Translations under genes and position numbers: made by a program | The notes under the pieces: model-generated | The model's input: the letters and a program-made list of their open reading frames with translations, nothing else | The model's database searches: none | What the model was told of the DNA's origin: nothing | Origin: UBA7330 sp043554545 | GTDB taxonomy: Bacteria > Bacteroidota > Bacteroidia > Cytophagales > Cyclobacteriaceae | Assembly: GCA_043554545.1 (NCBI GenBank) | Contig: CP121337.1 | Coordinates: 2,976,001 to 3,040,000, forward strand | Length of the DNA: 64,000 bases | Direction: 5' to 3' | Part shown: positions 7,718 through 17,995 of the stretch, in pieces | Position numbering within the stretch: position 1 is the first letter of the stretch | How the letters are laid out: every line of letters starts with the position of its first letter

Positions 7718-9610
7718 TTATTCTACTTCAGCTAACTTTATGCGAATGGCGAAAGAACTATTAGCTCTTTTTTCAGTCCTTGGAATGTTCAGCTCAATCC
7801 TTTTGAGATTATCCATTTGCTTATCCAGTCTATGAGGTGGTGGATCAAGGGATACGACATTAAATGCAATTTCAGGATGTGAAATATTAAGAATAGCTAA
7901 TTTTTTACCATCCTGACTTAAGGTTACACCTGAATCAGTAATTGCTACATCTGCCTGTGTGACCATTTGCCAGGTTACCATCGATGTTGAATCATTAGGT
8001 TCAATATTATCTTCAATGATTAAGGATCTTCCACTGTCTTTGGTGAACTTTCTATAGGCACTTTTCAGCTGCCCTTCGAATGTAGGACTTAGATCAAAGG
8101 AAACCATTGGTTTTTCCCCAGCCTTATAGTCTTCTACTAGCGCATAACCATCAACCTTGTGACGTTGACTATTAATTGTAAGCGTGCTATGCCCAAAGTT
8201 GTTTTTAGTTAACAATTCCCATCTTTGACAATCCTGACATTGGCGCCATAAATCAAACCCCTGCTCACCTATCATGTAAGATTGAATGCCTGGATCTATG
8301 CTCCAACGAACCCCATTCAGCTCAAAAATAAAGGAACCAGCATCCATATTCCCATGACTTACCGCTCCACAACCACCTTTTGCAGCAAAATAATAGTCGC
8401 TGTTGTCTCCCTCTCCTTTGAATACCGCAATAGGTGTTTTTCCTCTGCCTACCCACTGGGTTGGTGGATTATCCTTAGATGTTTCCTCATATTGTGAAAT
8501 CCATGACATGGCAGCCCCTATTAGGTAACTCAACCTGATATCCTTGGCTGGCGTTAAAAACTGCGCTTTATCATAAAACATGCTTTTGCCTGTTTGAGTA
8601 GCAAACCATCCAATGACAATATCACCATCTACCACCGGTTGGTCTTTACAATCTGCAAAATTGTAAAACCATCCAGAGGGGGTATTAGTAGTCATGTATT
8701 TATATGTCGCACTCTCCATAAAACCAGGGTACTCTTTGTGTCCGAAGTCGGACCCAAACGCAGTCTCCAGCATGGATAAGGTTAACAATGAATAAATGGT
8801 GCCATACTGCCAATACATGGGACTTTCAGGGTATATTCCTTCAGGCATATAAGAACTCAACACATTTGGTAGACCATTCAGCGCTCTTTGAATGGTCTTG
8901 GCAGCCAGTTTTGGATCATCCTCAGCTATCACAATTGAAGCTGCTATCATACTTCCATTGCATACCTGGTTCCAGTTATTGTAGTGATCAACCCACCAGG
9001 CATGTTGTTTATTCCCTCCATGCTCTTCCCAGCTTGGATAGATTCCCTTTTCAATTAATGCTTTTTTTGCTATTGTGATTGTCGATTCAGGCAAATCATC
9101 CAATGTCCAATCCAAGGCCAATGAAATAGCCATAGATATCTCAGCAACATCTAAATAAACTGGTGGATTCCAGTCAGAAAAATTGCTGGCTGCTAGCACT
9201 TCCTGATTAATTCGTTCTAGAATTATCTTGTCCTCCTCAACCAGATACACTAAACCCAGCATATTTATTCTTCGAAGCAGTTCTCTTGCAATATCAAGTA
9301 TCGCATTTGATGTTTGAACTCTCTTAATCAACGTGGTATCAAGGATTTCGAACGCATCCAATCTGATGGCTGCATACAAATTCTTTACTGCAGGGTCTGT
9401 TACAATCTTATCTTTAAGCTCCTGAATAATATGCTCATTATAGATCAACCGAGGTTTGGATTTTTTGATGTTCTGATTGATAAATGATTCAGAAAAAGGG
9501 TTTTGAAGTTGTGGGATGTCTTTATCCCTGAATTGGCTGAATGCAGCATCATTGATACAGGTGATTAGAATAAAAATGAATAGAAATAAATTAAATTTTC
9601 TTTTCATCAA
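7718..9610 (-). CDS. Heparinase II/III-like polysaccharide lyase family protein
   Basis: A 630-residue exported protein with a signal peptide (hydrophobic 8-20, possible cleavage after AFSQ). The N-terminal alpha/alpha toroid spans about 55-370 and contains WWVDHYNNWNQVCNGSM (205-221) and EGIYPESPMYWQYG (257-270). A C-terminal beta-sandwich begins near 400 with YYFAAKGGCGAVSHGNMDAG (407-424). Asn214, Tyr266 and His419 are candidate catalytic residues by analogy with PL15/PL17/PL21 lyases, which cleave uronic-acid-containing chains by beta-elimination. The CAZy family cannot be fixed by eye. It is the only lyase-type protein in the locus, and so the main hint that the substrate contains uronic acid. 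Genes on both sides are close (68 and 11 bp). Confidence 0.75.
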   Translation of the reverse strand: MMKRKFNLFLFIFILITCINDAAFSQFRDKDIPQLQNPFSESFINQNIKKSKPRLIYNEHIIQELKDKIVTDPAVKNLYAAIRLDAFEILDTTLIKRVQTSNAILDIARELLRRINMLGLVYLVEEDKIILERINQEVLAASNFSDWNPPVYLDVAEISMAISLALDWTLDDLPESTITIAKKALIEKGIYPSWEEHGGNKQHAWWVDHYNNWNQVCNGSMIAASIVIAEDDPKLAAKTIQRALNGLPNVLSSYMPEGIYPESPMYWQYGTIYSLLTLSMLETAFGSDFGHKEYPGFMESATYKYMTTNTPSGWFYNFADCKDQPVVDGDIVIGWFATQTGKSMFYDKAQFLTPAKDIRLSYLIGAAMSWISQYEETSKDNPPTQWVGRGKTPIAVFKGEGDNSDYYFAAKGGCGAVSHGNMDAGSFIFELNGVRWSIDPGIQSYMIGEQGFDLWRQCQDCQRWELLTKNNFGHSTLTINSQRHKVDGYALVEDYKAGEKPMVSFDLSPTFEGQLKSAYRKFTKDSGRSLIIEDNIEPNDSTSMVTWQMVTQADVAITDSGVTLSQDGKKLAILNISHPEIAFNVVSLDPPPHRLDKQMDNLKRIELNIPRTEKRANSSFAIRIKLAEVE

Positions 9611-9678
9611 TTTACTATGTCGTTATACTCTTTCATGCGTTAAATGTACACTAGTAAGCCCTCTTTTAAGAAAACAGA

Positions 9679-11172
9679 TCACATCAGTTTTGTACTCCTT
9701 CCTGTTGAAATATACTTCTCAAGTAGTACATCTAGTTCTTCAATGATTTGGGGATGTTTTTTATATAAATTATTTTGCTCTCCGGGGTCACTTTGAATAT
9801 CATATAGCTGAAAATCTTCCATATTTTCATTCTCCTTCTGATCATTATCCGTACCGAAACCACCAGAATGATCAGTCAATATTAATTTCCATCTCCCTTT
9901 TCGAATAGCTAAACTTCCATCCCATGAATGATGTACCAAAGACTCTCTTATAGGTTTTATATTCTCTTGCATAAGTGCAGGAAAAATATCATAGCTGTCC
10001 TCTCCCATATTTTCCGATAACTCATATCCCACAATACTTGCCAAAGTCCTCATGAGATCTACCTGACAAATCAACTCATTGTTCGATACATCACTTTCTA
10101 TTTTCCCAGGCCAACGGATAACAAAAGGGACCCTGTGACCAGCTTCCCAAATATCTCCTTTATAACCTCGCAGTATTCCATTAGGTAGGTGACCATAGTC
10201 TTTTACCGATCCGATTTTTCCATTATAGTTTGTGCCATCCTTACCTGGTGAGCCATTGTCACTTGTAAAAATCACAATTGTGTTTTTCGAGATACCACGC
10301 TCACTTAAAGCTTTAATTACCTGCCCAACAGCCCAGTCTACTTCATTCACATAATCTCCATAAAAGCCTGCTTGAGTTTTTCCTTTGAATGCTGCTGTAG
10401 GCGCAATAGGTGTGTGAGGAGCAGTTAAAGAAAAATAAAGAAAGAATGGGTTTTCACTTTGGCTTTTTGCCTTAATATAACTTACCGCTTTTTTTGTAAT
10501 GATAGGCATCACATCTTCCAGTATCCAACCATCAGCCATCATTCCTTTATCGCCAAACAGTGAGTCTGGTTTAAGAACAGTTGGCTTAGTTGTTATTTTA
10601 TCATTTTCAATAAAGGTATATGGTGGAAAATTTGGCACATCATCTCCATAATAATAATCAAATCCATGTGCGACCGGCCCTCCCCCAATGGGTTTCGAGT
10701 AATCTACATTATGCCCATTTTCATTTCTTGCTTCTTTTCCATTGGTGGTTGGCCAATTCCAGCCTAAATGCCATTTCCCAATAGCTCCAGTCTGATAGCC
10801 TTTTTCTTTAAGCATTTCCGGAAGGGTTATCCGTTCCTGCTTAATCAGTGGCTTTTCCCATGGCCAAAGAACGTGTTTCTTTAGGGATGTTCTCCAATTA
10901 TACCTGCCTGTTAATAAACTGTATCTACTTGGAGAACAAACAGCGGATGCTGAATGAGCATCTGTAAAAATCATCCCCTCTGATGCAAGGTTATCAATAT
11001 GCGGCGTTGGAATAAGTGATCTGAAATTATAACATTGTGCATCCCCATATCCCATGTCGTCAGCATAAATGATGATGATATTAGGATTGATCTGTTCTTG
11101 GTTTTTTCTTACACATCCTAAAAAAATCAATAGCCCAAAACCTAAGATGAATATTTTCTTAAGTTTGGGCAT
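9679..11172 (-). CDS. S1 family sulfatase, lipoprotein
   Basis: I chose the ATG at 11172 over an in-frame one at 11205. It is preceded by a GGTGGGGGA purine run and opens a clean lipoprotein signal, MPKLKKIFILGFGLLIFLGC. The product is 497 residues. The formylglycine motif is C79-S-P-S-R, followed by YSLLTGRY. YADDMGYGD gives the metal Asp pair, IGKWHLGW is the GKWHLG signature, and FTSDNGSPGK carries the late metal ligands. The C-terminal part has the usual QLYDIQSDPGEQNNL segment. It is probably anchored in the outer membrane or periplasm and removes sulfate esters from oligosaccharides. It lies between the DUF1080 gene (106 bp upstream) and the heparinase-like gene. Confidence 0.92.
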   Translation of the reverse strand: MPKLKKIFILGFGLLIFLGCVRKNQEQINPNIIIIYADDMGYGDAQCYNFRSLIPTPHIDNLASEGMIFTDAHSASAVCSPSRYSLLTGRYNWRTSLKKHVLWPWEKPLIKQERITLPEMLKEKGYQTGAIGKWHLGWNWPTTNGKEARNENGHNVDYSKPIGGGPVAHGFDYYYGDDVPNFPPYTFIENDKITTKPTVLKPDSLFGDKGMMADGWILEDVMPIITKKAVSYIKAKSQSENPFFLYFSLTAPHTPIAPTAAFKGKTQAGFYGDYVNEVDWAVGQVIKALSERGISKNTIVIFTSDNGSPGKDGTNYNGKIGSVKDYGHLPNGILRGYKGDIWEAGHRVPFVIRWPGKIESDVSNNELICQVDLMRTLASIVGYELSENMGEDSYDIFPALMQENIKPIRESLVHHSWDGSLAIRKGRWKLILTDHSGGFGTDNDQKENENMEDFQLYDIQSDPGEQNNLYKKHPQIIEELDVLLEKYISTGRSTKLM

Positions 11173-11311
11173 TCCCCCACCGAAATTCAATTTGCATATT
11201 ATCATCTTCTTGCTCCAATTTCAATAATTAAATTAAGAAGTGGTTCAGCTTCTTGCCCAAGAATTGATTTAGTAAGCGAATAAAGAATGAACAGGTTAAA
11301 TATCCGCCTCA

Positions 11312-12034
11312 TTAGTGATCATCTTCAGGCAACGTTTCAACCGGAATATTTGGAATGATCCATATATTCCTATACTGAACAGTCGGTCCATGATCCTGTA
11401 GCATAATGGGGCCTGGTTCAATCCCTTCGGGATAACCAACGCCGGTTTTTGCAGTGATGATCGCGTTGTTATGGATCATGATGCCATTATGTATAACTGT
11501 GATCCTTGCATTTTCAATTTTCTTTTCGGGATTTTCCGTATCAAATCTAGCAGCCCGGAACATAATATCATACGTCTCCCACTCACCCCGCTTCTTTCCG
11601 ACAATTACATCGGGTATTTTTTGGCGGTAAATGGATCCACCCATTCCCGGTGAGGGCTCAACATTGTAAGAATTGTTTACCTGTAGTTCATATCTCCTCT
11701 GAATATATATACCGCTGTTTGTATGTTCGGTTTCAGGAGTTCGAAACTCAAGATGCAATTGAAAATCCTTGAAGTTTTGCCTGGTCATTGTACCATTGAT
11801 CTTGGGGCATGCCCAGGTGGTGTCGTGGACGACTTCCATGACTCCGTCTACAATTTTCCAGCGTACTTCGCCACTATCGCAATTGACCCAGTGAGAAAAA
11901 TCCGTTCCATCAAAAAGCACAATGGCCCCTTCTGGCGCTGTTGAATAAATCTTATCCTTCTTTTCAATGAAAGCACTTGACATAAAATAAATAAGTGCCA
12001 GAGCTATCATTAAGTGTGTTTTTTGTATGCTCAT
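11312..12034 (-). CDS. DUF1080 (3-keto-disaccharide hydrolase family) protein, block A
   Basis: A 240-residue protein with a hydrophobic N-terminal signal (7-21). The DUF1080 (PF06439) lectin-like jelly roll starts at about residue 34: IVLFDGTDFSHWVN, then the central SGIYIQRRYELQVNNSY and a C-terminal VQYRNIWIIP. The family includes proteins reported to cleave 3-keto-glycosides, though many members are unassigned. The gene is 26 bp downstream of a Tat-exported Gfo/Idh oxidoreductase gene, so the two should be made together in the periplasm. The same pairing recurs at 60033-62039. My inference is that it acts after the oxidoreductase in an oxidise-then-cleave step. A non-enzymatic sugar-binding role remains possible. 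Confidence 0.85.
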   Translation of the reverse strand: MSIQKTHLMIALALIYFMSSAFIEKKDKIYSTAPEGAIVLFDGTDFSHWVNCDSGEVRWKIVDGVMEVVHDTTWACPKINGTMTRQNFKDFQLHLEFRTPETEHTNSGIYIQRRYELQVNNSYNVEPSPGMGGSIYRQKIPDVIVGKKRGEWETYDIMFRAARFDTENPEKKIENARITVIHNGIMIHNNAIITAKTGVGYPEGIEPGPIMLQDHGPTVQYRNIWIIPNIPVETLPEDDH

Positions 12035-12060
12035 TATTATAAGTTTAGATTGAATTTAAA

Positions 12061-13584
12061 TTATATCTGATCCCTAATCACATAAGGTTCTCGATATTCC
12101 CTGGAAACATATTTATTAGCTTCATCGGAATATGCTCCTTTAAACATTTCTTTTTTGGAATCCACTTCTAACCAGGGTCCAAGTACTACCGGAAGTTGCT
12201 CGATGTTAAGACCATTTGCACTTAAATGTTGGTTCACCCTTTCTAATGCATCAAGCACCTCATAATCCTTTTTAAAGACATCCCTTACTTCCTCGTTTGA
12301 TGCTTCTTTACCAACCCGATAAGATATGTTAGCCAGATGACACAGACATGCGGACAGGTGACCTTCGAGTATTGGTGTCTTAATGTCTTCTTTCTTACGG
12401 CTTCGAATGGCTTTAGTAAAGTTTAGTGCTGATTGTACTTTCTCGCCTTCAAATTCTTTTATCTTCTTACCATCGTTATCATATACAATTTGATTTCCCA
12501 TATCAACAAACCCATTTTCACAGACAACAATAGTTGCATTATGCGGACTTTTGCTATTCCAGTCGCGAAACAGTTGCACTCCTTTTTTGGTGGTCATTTT
12601 AAACGAATCCATTATCGGATCTTCACTTCCCCTACCTAATCCCCTGACTTCAAAAAGAATGGGTGCTTTTTCATAGTCATACAAGGATACACTGGTATTG
12701 GGAGTCTCTCCGTCATCGTCATATCCATACCTACCACCAAATGAAATAACCCTTGAAGGCAGATCATCGGCACCCAAAACCCACCGGCAGACATCCAGGT
12801 GATGTGGGCCATTGTTTCCAATTTCACCATTCCCAAAATCCCATTGCCAATGCCAGTCGTAATGCAGGTTCACCCTGGGAAGTTTTCCAATAGGTGCTGG
12901 TCCACAATAAAGATCATAATCTATGGTATTTGGGATGTACCCTCCGGCATCACCCACTTTTCCAATACTGGCCCTGCGTTTGTACACCCAGGAGTGACAA
13001 TATTCAATCTTCCCAAGAGCACCACTCTGTATATACTTAATTGTTTCTGTCAATTTCTCATTTGAGCGTAAATCATGGTCAGCCTGTACCACCCTACCAT
13101 ATTTCTCAGCAGCCTCAACCATTTTTCTTCCTTCCCAGATATTGTGTGAAACGGGCTTCTCTACACAAACATCTTTTCCAGCCTGACAGCCCCATACAGT
13201 AGCTAATGCATGCCAATGATTTGGGGTAGCAATCGAGATGGCGTCAATGTCTTTATTTTCAAGCATTTTTCGGATATCCGTGTATGCCTTCGCCTGTCTG
13301 TATCCATTTTCATGAATCACGCGTGAACTACGGTCAATGCTAGCCATATCCGGATCACATAGCGCGATTACCTCCACATCTGGATAAGTAAGGTATGTCA
13401 CTTCCAGATGTGACCATGAGCCATGATTTCGGCAACCTACCGTACACATATTGATTCTTTCATTTGCTCCCATTACCCTGGACCAGCTGGCAGCATTCAA
13501 ATAACTTGAGGAGGCTCCAATTGCTACTCCAGTCAAGGCTGATTGCTTGAGAAATGTTCTTCTGCTTTTTTGTTTCTTTTTCAT
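12061..13584 (-). CDS. Tat-exported Gfo/Idh/MocA family oxidoreductase, block A
   Basis: A 507-residue protein with a twin-arginine signal (SRRTFLKQSALTGVAIGASS, about 7-26), so it should fold with its NAD(P) cofactor before export. The Rossmann half runs from about 40 and has VCVEKPVSHN (the EKP signature, near 148) and SIATPNHWHALA. The C-terminal half has NNGPHHLDVCRWVLG, with the His expected in the active site. The family oxidises or rearranges sugar hydroxyls using bound or diffusible NAD(P). It is followed after 26 bp by DUF1080 and preceded after 74 bp by a sulfatase gene. It belongs to the group common in Bacteroidota and Planctomycetes glycan loci. Its substrate is unknown. Confidence 0.88.
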   Translation of the reverse strand: MKKKQKSRRTFLKQSALTGVAIGASSSYLNAASWSRVMGANERINMCTVGCRNHGSWSHLEVTYLTYPDVEVIALCDPDMASIDRSSRVIHENGYRQAKAYTDIRKMLENKDIDAISIATPNHWHALATVWGCQAGKDVCVEKPVSHNIWEGRKMVEAAEKYGRVVQADHDLRSNEKLTETIKYIQSGALGKIEYCHSWVYKRRASIGKVGDAGGYIPNTIDYDLYCGPAPIGKLPRVNLHYDWHWQWDFGNGEIGNNGPHHLDVCRWVLGADDLPSRVISFGGRYGYDDDGETPNTSVSLYDYEKAPILFEVRGLGRGSEDPIMDSFKMTTKKGVQLFRDWNSKSPHNATIVVCENGFVDMGNQIVYDNDGKKIKEFEGEKVQSALNFTKAIRSRKKEDIKTPILEGHLSACLCHLANISYRVGKEASNEEVRDVFKKDYEVLDALERVNQHLSANGLNIEQLPVVLGPWLEVDSKKEMFKGAYSDEANKYVSREYREPYVIRDQI

Positions 13585-13658
13585 AGTAATGATTTAGTAA
13601 ATGATGGCTATTTGGGTTTATAATATCTTCATTAAATCTTTTCAAAAAACACTTGATG

Positions 13659-15074
13659 CTACATGGTTTTCTGGTACTCAGCATTTAATTCTGCTGGAAC
13701 AGGTGCATTGGTTTTAATTCTCCAAATATCCAGCATGTCTAACAACTCGTCCCTTTTAATCTTATTCGTTTCTGACAGGTTATTCCTTTCACTGATATCT
13801 TCTTTCAAATTGTACAATTCAATATCATTATTTTCAAAATACTGAATCAGCTTCCAATCACCAGATCGGATAGCTGATCCTGGTCTGGTTCGAAACAAGA
13901 TATCCTGAGTTTCACTGTTACCAGTTTGAAGATAAATGGGAAAATGCCAGTATAAAGGCCTCTGCTGAACTGTTCCGACCCCTGTCAGTAAGGGTAAAAT
14001 ACTAGACCCATCCAACGTTTTTCCAGTTGGTTTTGAAATACCAGCAACTTCCAAAAGGGTTGGATAAAAGTCCAGATTTGAAACTGGTATATTAATTATT
14101 TCTGTCGCTTCAATTTTGCCTTTCCAAAATACAGCCATTGGCACGCGAATGCCTCCTTCATAATAAGAACCTTTTCCCGCCCTGAGTGGCCATTGCTTAG
14201 TTATTTCAAATGGTCCTCCATTGTCTGAAGTAACAATAATAAATGTATTTTCCAGCCGATCCGATTTTTCTAGGTTGCTAATCAGTCTGCCAATCTGGAT
14301 ATCCAGATTCTCAACCATTGTGGCATACTTAGCATTATCCTGCCCATTAGACTCCTGTTTTGATTCATATTTTGGAAGTAATTCTTTCACCGGATGAATC
14401 GGAGTATGAACCGCATATGGCGAATAATTAAGAAAAAATGACTGATCGCCTACTGACTCTATAAAATCAATCGTTTTATCCATGATCAGATTTGTCAGGT
14501 AATAATCTTCAGTTGGAGCTATAAGTGAACTGACATTTTTGTAAGGAGGATAATAACTTCCCGGATGACCCGCATGGCTACCTCCAATATTTACATCGAA
14601 ACCGCGCGATGTCGGGTCATCAGTCAGGTGCCACTTGCCTGCATGACAAGTAGCATACCCTGCACTTTGCAACACTTCAGAAATTAACACATTATCCTCT
14701 GGCATGTATTCCTCATTGGGTGTCGGAACCAGTTTACGGTCAATACTTCTTCCTCGGTCAGAATTACTTACTGTGTAAATTCCATGGCGAGGGGTCCATT
14801 GTCCGCTCATCATACATGCCCTACTGGGAGCACAATTGGAAGCTGATGCATAGGCATTAGAGAAAACCATTCCTCCGGCAGCCAGCTTATCGAGGTTAGG
14901 AGTTTCATAATATTCAGATCCCATAAAACCCACATCACGCCAACCCATATCGTCGATATTGATTAATATGATATTAGGTTTATCTGCATTACTATCTTCT
15001 TGCTCTTTTGGAGGGTTGCATGAGATCAAGGTTATTAAACCAATAAATATTAAAAATACATTGCTTATTTTCAT
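13659..15074 (-). CDS. S1 family sulfatase, lipoprotein, coupled to GH2 gene
   Basis: A 471-residue protein with a lipoprotein signal (MKISNVFLIFIGLITLISC). The formylglycine motif is C81-A-P-S-R, followed by ACMMSGQWTPRHG. The metal Asp pair is in INIDDMGWRDVGF, GKWHLTDD stands in place of the usual GKWHLG, and VTSDNGGPFEIT carries the later ligands. The start ATG overlaps the stop of the upstream GH2 gene by 4 bp (ATGA), implying translational coupling. The variant GKWHLT, with no glycine at the sixth position, suggests a subfamily different from most of its neighbours. It probably acts together with the adjacent GH2 enzyme on the same oligosaccharide. Confidence 0.91.
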   Translation of the reverse strand: MKISNVFLIFIGLITLISCNPPKEQEDSNADKPNIILINIDDMGWRDVGFMGSEYYETPNLDKLAAGGMVFSNAYASASNCAPSRACMMSGQWTPRHGIYTVSNSDRGRSIDRKLVPTPNEEYMPEDNVLISEVLQSAGYATCHAGKWHLTDDPTSRGFDVNIGGSHAGHPGSYYPPYKNVSSLIAPTEDYYLTNLIMDKTIDFIESVGDQSFFLNYSPYAVHTPIHPVKELLPKYESKQESNGQDNAKYATMVENLDIQIGRLISNLEKSDRLENTFIIVTSDNGGPFEITKQWPLRAGKGSYYEGGIRVPMAVFWKGKIEATEIINIPVSNLDFYPTLLEVAGISKPTGKTLDGSSILPLLTGVGTVQQRPLYWHFPIYLQTGNSETQDILFRTRPGSAIRSGDWKLIQYFENNDIELYNLKEDISERNNLSETNKIKRDELLDMLDIWRIKTNAPVPAELNAEYQKTM

Positions 15075-17995
15075 TGCGGTAAAATTTGACCAATAATATC
15101 CTTGTCAAGTTCCATGTCAGGAGAAAACTTATCTGATTTAACATAATTAAGCATGCTGAAGTACAGTTGCCTCGCTTCGGGGTATTGCTGCAGATTAAGC
15201 AGGTCTATGGCACATATCAAAGCACTTCCTTTCCCATACCTGGTTTCGAAAACCATTCCCAATTTGTGGTTTCGGGCAAAATTATCAATGGTTTGTACCA
15301 TCGGTTTATAGTCTGCGGGTGTGTCGTCCAGTATGATCGGTTTACAGTTTTTTACCAGCTGCCACCATTGCCAGTTACTATGAAATTCCGTTGGAAAATT
15401 TTCAAAAAGTGGAGACTCTGGATCACATATAAATCCCAGAGAACCTGGTGCCGGTTCTAAACCCCGTTTTATCGCACCGCGCGCAAACATCGGATAACAC
15501 CAGTAATCAGTTTGAAATGCCCCTCTGATGCTATGGGTAAGTTTTTCTTGCTCCGGCATGATAATGGCTTTACCCCCATTTTCCAGATGCTCAATCGTTT
15601 TTGAATCCAATCGTTCAGAAACCATCACGCCTTCTGGAATACTTATATCTACGGATTTGGGATAAATCCAAATATCATATTCATTTTTGTATTCTGTATC
15701 CTCGATAGCAATTGAAACTTTTAAATTTTCAGCTTTTTTAATTGAATTCAGAGCAAGACTAATTTCTCCGATGGGTACCACCCCTCCCTGGGCAATTGTC
15801 GCTTTAGTTAGCTTTCCTTCACCATACAATTTTCCTCCATTGTCCACAATTTTCCAGCTTACTGCGGCATTGTTAAAATCATCTCTTCCATAGTGGGCGA
15901 TCTCAATATTTGCTGTGAACTGCTCATCGTTGGTCCAGGTATATTTACTCATTTTGAGCAATGGAACCACTTCACTGCAGAACTCCCTCCATTTTTCTGG
16001 TGCAATAAGTCCTTTAGGTTCCATAAATGCATTTAGAATACCTACAAGAGCGGTACCCTGTCCCGGAAAGTCCTGCAGGTCCAATAGTTGAATTCCTGCA
16101 AAATCAGGGGTTCTTAAAGCAGCTTCAATTTCTTCACGGTAACAAATTATAGCCAGTTTTCCTGATGCTTTTACAAAAGCATCAGATTGGTCAAGCATAT
16201 TTGCTTTTTTCAACCTTTCTCTAAAAATCTCATAATTCTTAGCCCTGGTTACACCTGTGAATTTTTGAATATCATTAAAATCAGGTGAAACCTGATAAGC
16301 ACCTGTTTCATGACCAATCACAGGCGCAGGAACATCTTCTATGGATTTGCTGTAATCCACCATGGTTGATGGTGGTCGGTGTTCAATATGAGGTTTTTCG
16401 AAATCACCCTGAAAAAAGGCCCCACGTACCGGCAAATCCAGCGTGGTTTTAGATATTACCCAGAAGTCATCCCCTCTGGCGAAACTGGGTTCCCAATGCA
16501 TGTTGTTACTCCCCTGTGCATATAATCTTCTGGAATCTATGTTTTTGAAAGATGCAACCAGATTAAACATCGCCTCATTTCGTCCAAGTTCATTTCCTAA
16601 TGTAAACATGGTAAATGAAGGATGATTGCCAAAATACTTAAAGATAAGTTCACCTTCCCTTTGTAAATAATCTTTAAGTGTCATGTTGATCCTACTGGTG
16701 TCCACTTCCAGATAATCGATATTGTATAATTGACGGACGGCCTCATCTTCCATACTTTTCTGGTCCATTCCGCTTCTTTTATTTGGGAGTTCAGGTTGTA
16801 GATAAACTCCAGTTTCATCAGCAGCCTTCATTGCCGCTTCTGGGGGACACCATGAATGAAACCGCCAATGATTGATTCCATATGACTTTAATTGCCTGAA
16901 CAATTTCAGCCATGCCCTTTTATCCATTGGTGGATAACCGGTAAGCGGATAATTCGCACTGTCTGTACGTCCTCTTAAGAATACCCTTTTACCATTGATA
17001 TAAATATGTTTGCCTTCCCTGACAAATTCCCTCATCCCGAAATCGATCTGCTTTGAGCTGTTGTAGGTTTTATCTCCGGAAACAGTTGATAAATCGAAAC
17101 TTAACTTTATTAATGCAGGATCAAATTCATCCCACAAGGGAGCTGGCTGATCAAAGTTGTATACAAATTCAACAATCTGGCCATTGGAGATCCCTGCTAT
17201 CCCTTCCTTCTGGACATCAAATTTCACTGGCTTATCCACGTTCCAGCTTTCTCCACTTATAAGTAATTCGCCATTTGCTTCATTATTTGTGATATTTCCA
17301 ATGGATACCCTGACTTTTACACAGTTATTTTTCACGTCCGGAAACACCTGCACCTCATCGAGCCATACCGGGTCTGTTACTTGAAGTTCCATTTTTCCAA
17401 CGATTCCATTCCAGTTTGTTTGAGTCCGTTCATCTACAGCATGTGAGGGGCCTACAGGAGGTAGTTTCGCATTATCCACTAAAACGGTAATCTTATGTTT
17501 ACCTGGTTCAATGGTTTTAGACAGATCAAAATATTGGGGAGCGCTCAATGTGTTTTCATAGCCGCAGTTTACATCATCAAACCAGACGTAAGTATCTTTA
17601 GTCCGCTCCAGCAGAAGACTTACATGCTTGCCAGACCAATGTTCTGGAACATCCACCTCTTTTTGGTACCATACTGCACCCTTCCAATACCATACACGTG
17701 AAAGTCGATCCACTGCCTGATCATCGATCAAAGTTCCCTTCTTATGCTCATCCGTGGTACCGGGAAGCGGCATGGAATCTTCGAAATCTTTGTTGTACCA
17801 TTGATCTTTCATCCCTATATTGTCGGGGTCCAGTTTAAGCTTCCATATTCCCGACATGTCTTTGATCTCATCATGATCCTCGAAAGACTGTGTGCAACTT
17901 GTCGCAATTACTAAAAGCATAAAAAACCCGCTCAATCTATTACGCACGCTACTGTTATTCTTGATTTGTGCTCCTTTATGCTTACTTATTTTCAT
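15071..17995 (-). CDS. GH2-like beta-glycosidase A, lipoprotein
   Basis: A 974-residue protein with a lipoprotein signal ending LLVIATSC34. The order is a GH2 sugar-binding jelly roll (about 45-205), an Ig-like domain (205-320) and a TIM barrel (325-580). The barrel carries FTLGNELGRNE with candidate acid/base Glu469, and VIGHETGAYQV with candidate nucleophile Glu563. A long C-terminal extension (580-974) follows. The family acts on beta-galactosides, glucuronides or mannosides; this group is poorly characterised. It is a close paralogue of the gene at 19536-22445, with long shared stretches such as the region around GINHWRFHSWCPPE. ATGA overlaps join it to sulfatase genes on both sides. The C-terminal part could contain a ThuA/GATase-like domain, but I cannot confirm it. 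Confidence 0.85.
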   Translation of the reverse strand: MKISKHKGAQIKNNSSVRNRLSGFFMLLVIATSCTQSFEDHDEIKDMSGIWKLKLDPDNIGMKDQWYNKDFEDSMPLPGTTDEHKKGTLIDDQAVDRLSRVWYWKGAVWYQKEVDVPEHWSGKHVSLLLERTKDTYVWFDDVNCGYENTLSAPQYFDLSKTIEPGKHKITVLVDNAKLPPVGPSHAVDERTQTNWNGIVGKMELQVTDPVWLDEVQVFPDVKNNCVKVRVSIGNITNNEANGELLISGESWNVDKPVKFDVQKEGIAGISNGQIVEFVYNFDQPAPLWDEFDPALIKLSFDLSTVSGDKTYNSSKQIDFGMREFVREGKHIYINGKRVFLRGRTDSANYPLTGYPPMDKRAWLKLFRQLKSYGINHWRFHSWCPPEAAMKAADETGVYLQPELPNKRSGMDQKSMEDEAVRQLYNIDYLEVDTSRINMTLKDYLQREGELIFKYFGNHPSFTMFTLGNELGRNEAMFNLVASFKNIDSRRLYAQGSNNMHWEPSFARGDDFWVISKTTLDLPVRGAFFQGDFEKPHIEHRPPSTMVDYSKSIEDVPAPVIGHETGAYQVSPDFNDIQKFTGVTRAKNYEIFRERLKKANMLDQSDAFVKASGKLAIICYREEIEAALRTPDFAGIQLLDLQDFPGQGTALVGILNAFMEPKGLIAPEKWREFCSEVVPLLKMSKYTWTNDEQFTANIEIAHYGRDDFNNAAVSWKIVDNGGKLYGEGKLTKATIAQGGVVPIGEISLALNSIKKAENLKVSIAIEDTEYKNEYDIWIYPKSVDISIPEGVMVSERLDSKTIEHLENGGKAIIMPEQEKLTHSIRGAFQTDYWCYPMFARGAIKRGLEPAPGSLGFICDPESPLFENFPTEFHSNWQWWQLVKNCKPIILDDTPADYKPMVQTIDNFARNHKLGMVFETRYGKGSALICAIDLLNLQQYPEARQLYFSMLNYVKSDKFSPDMELDKDIIGQILPQ

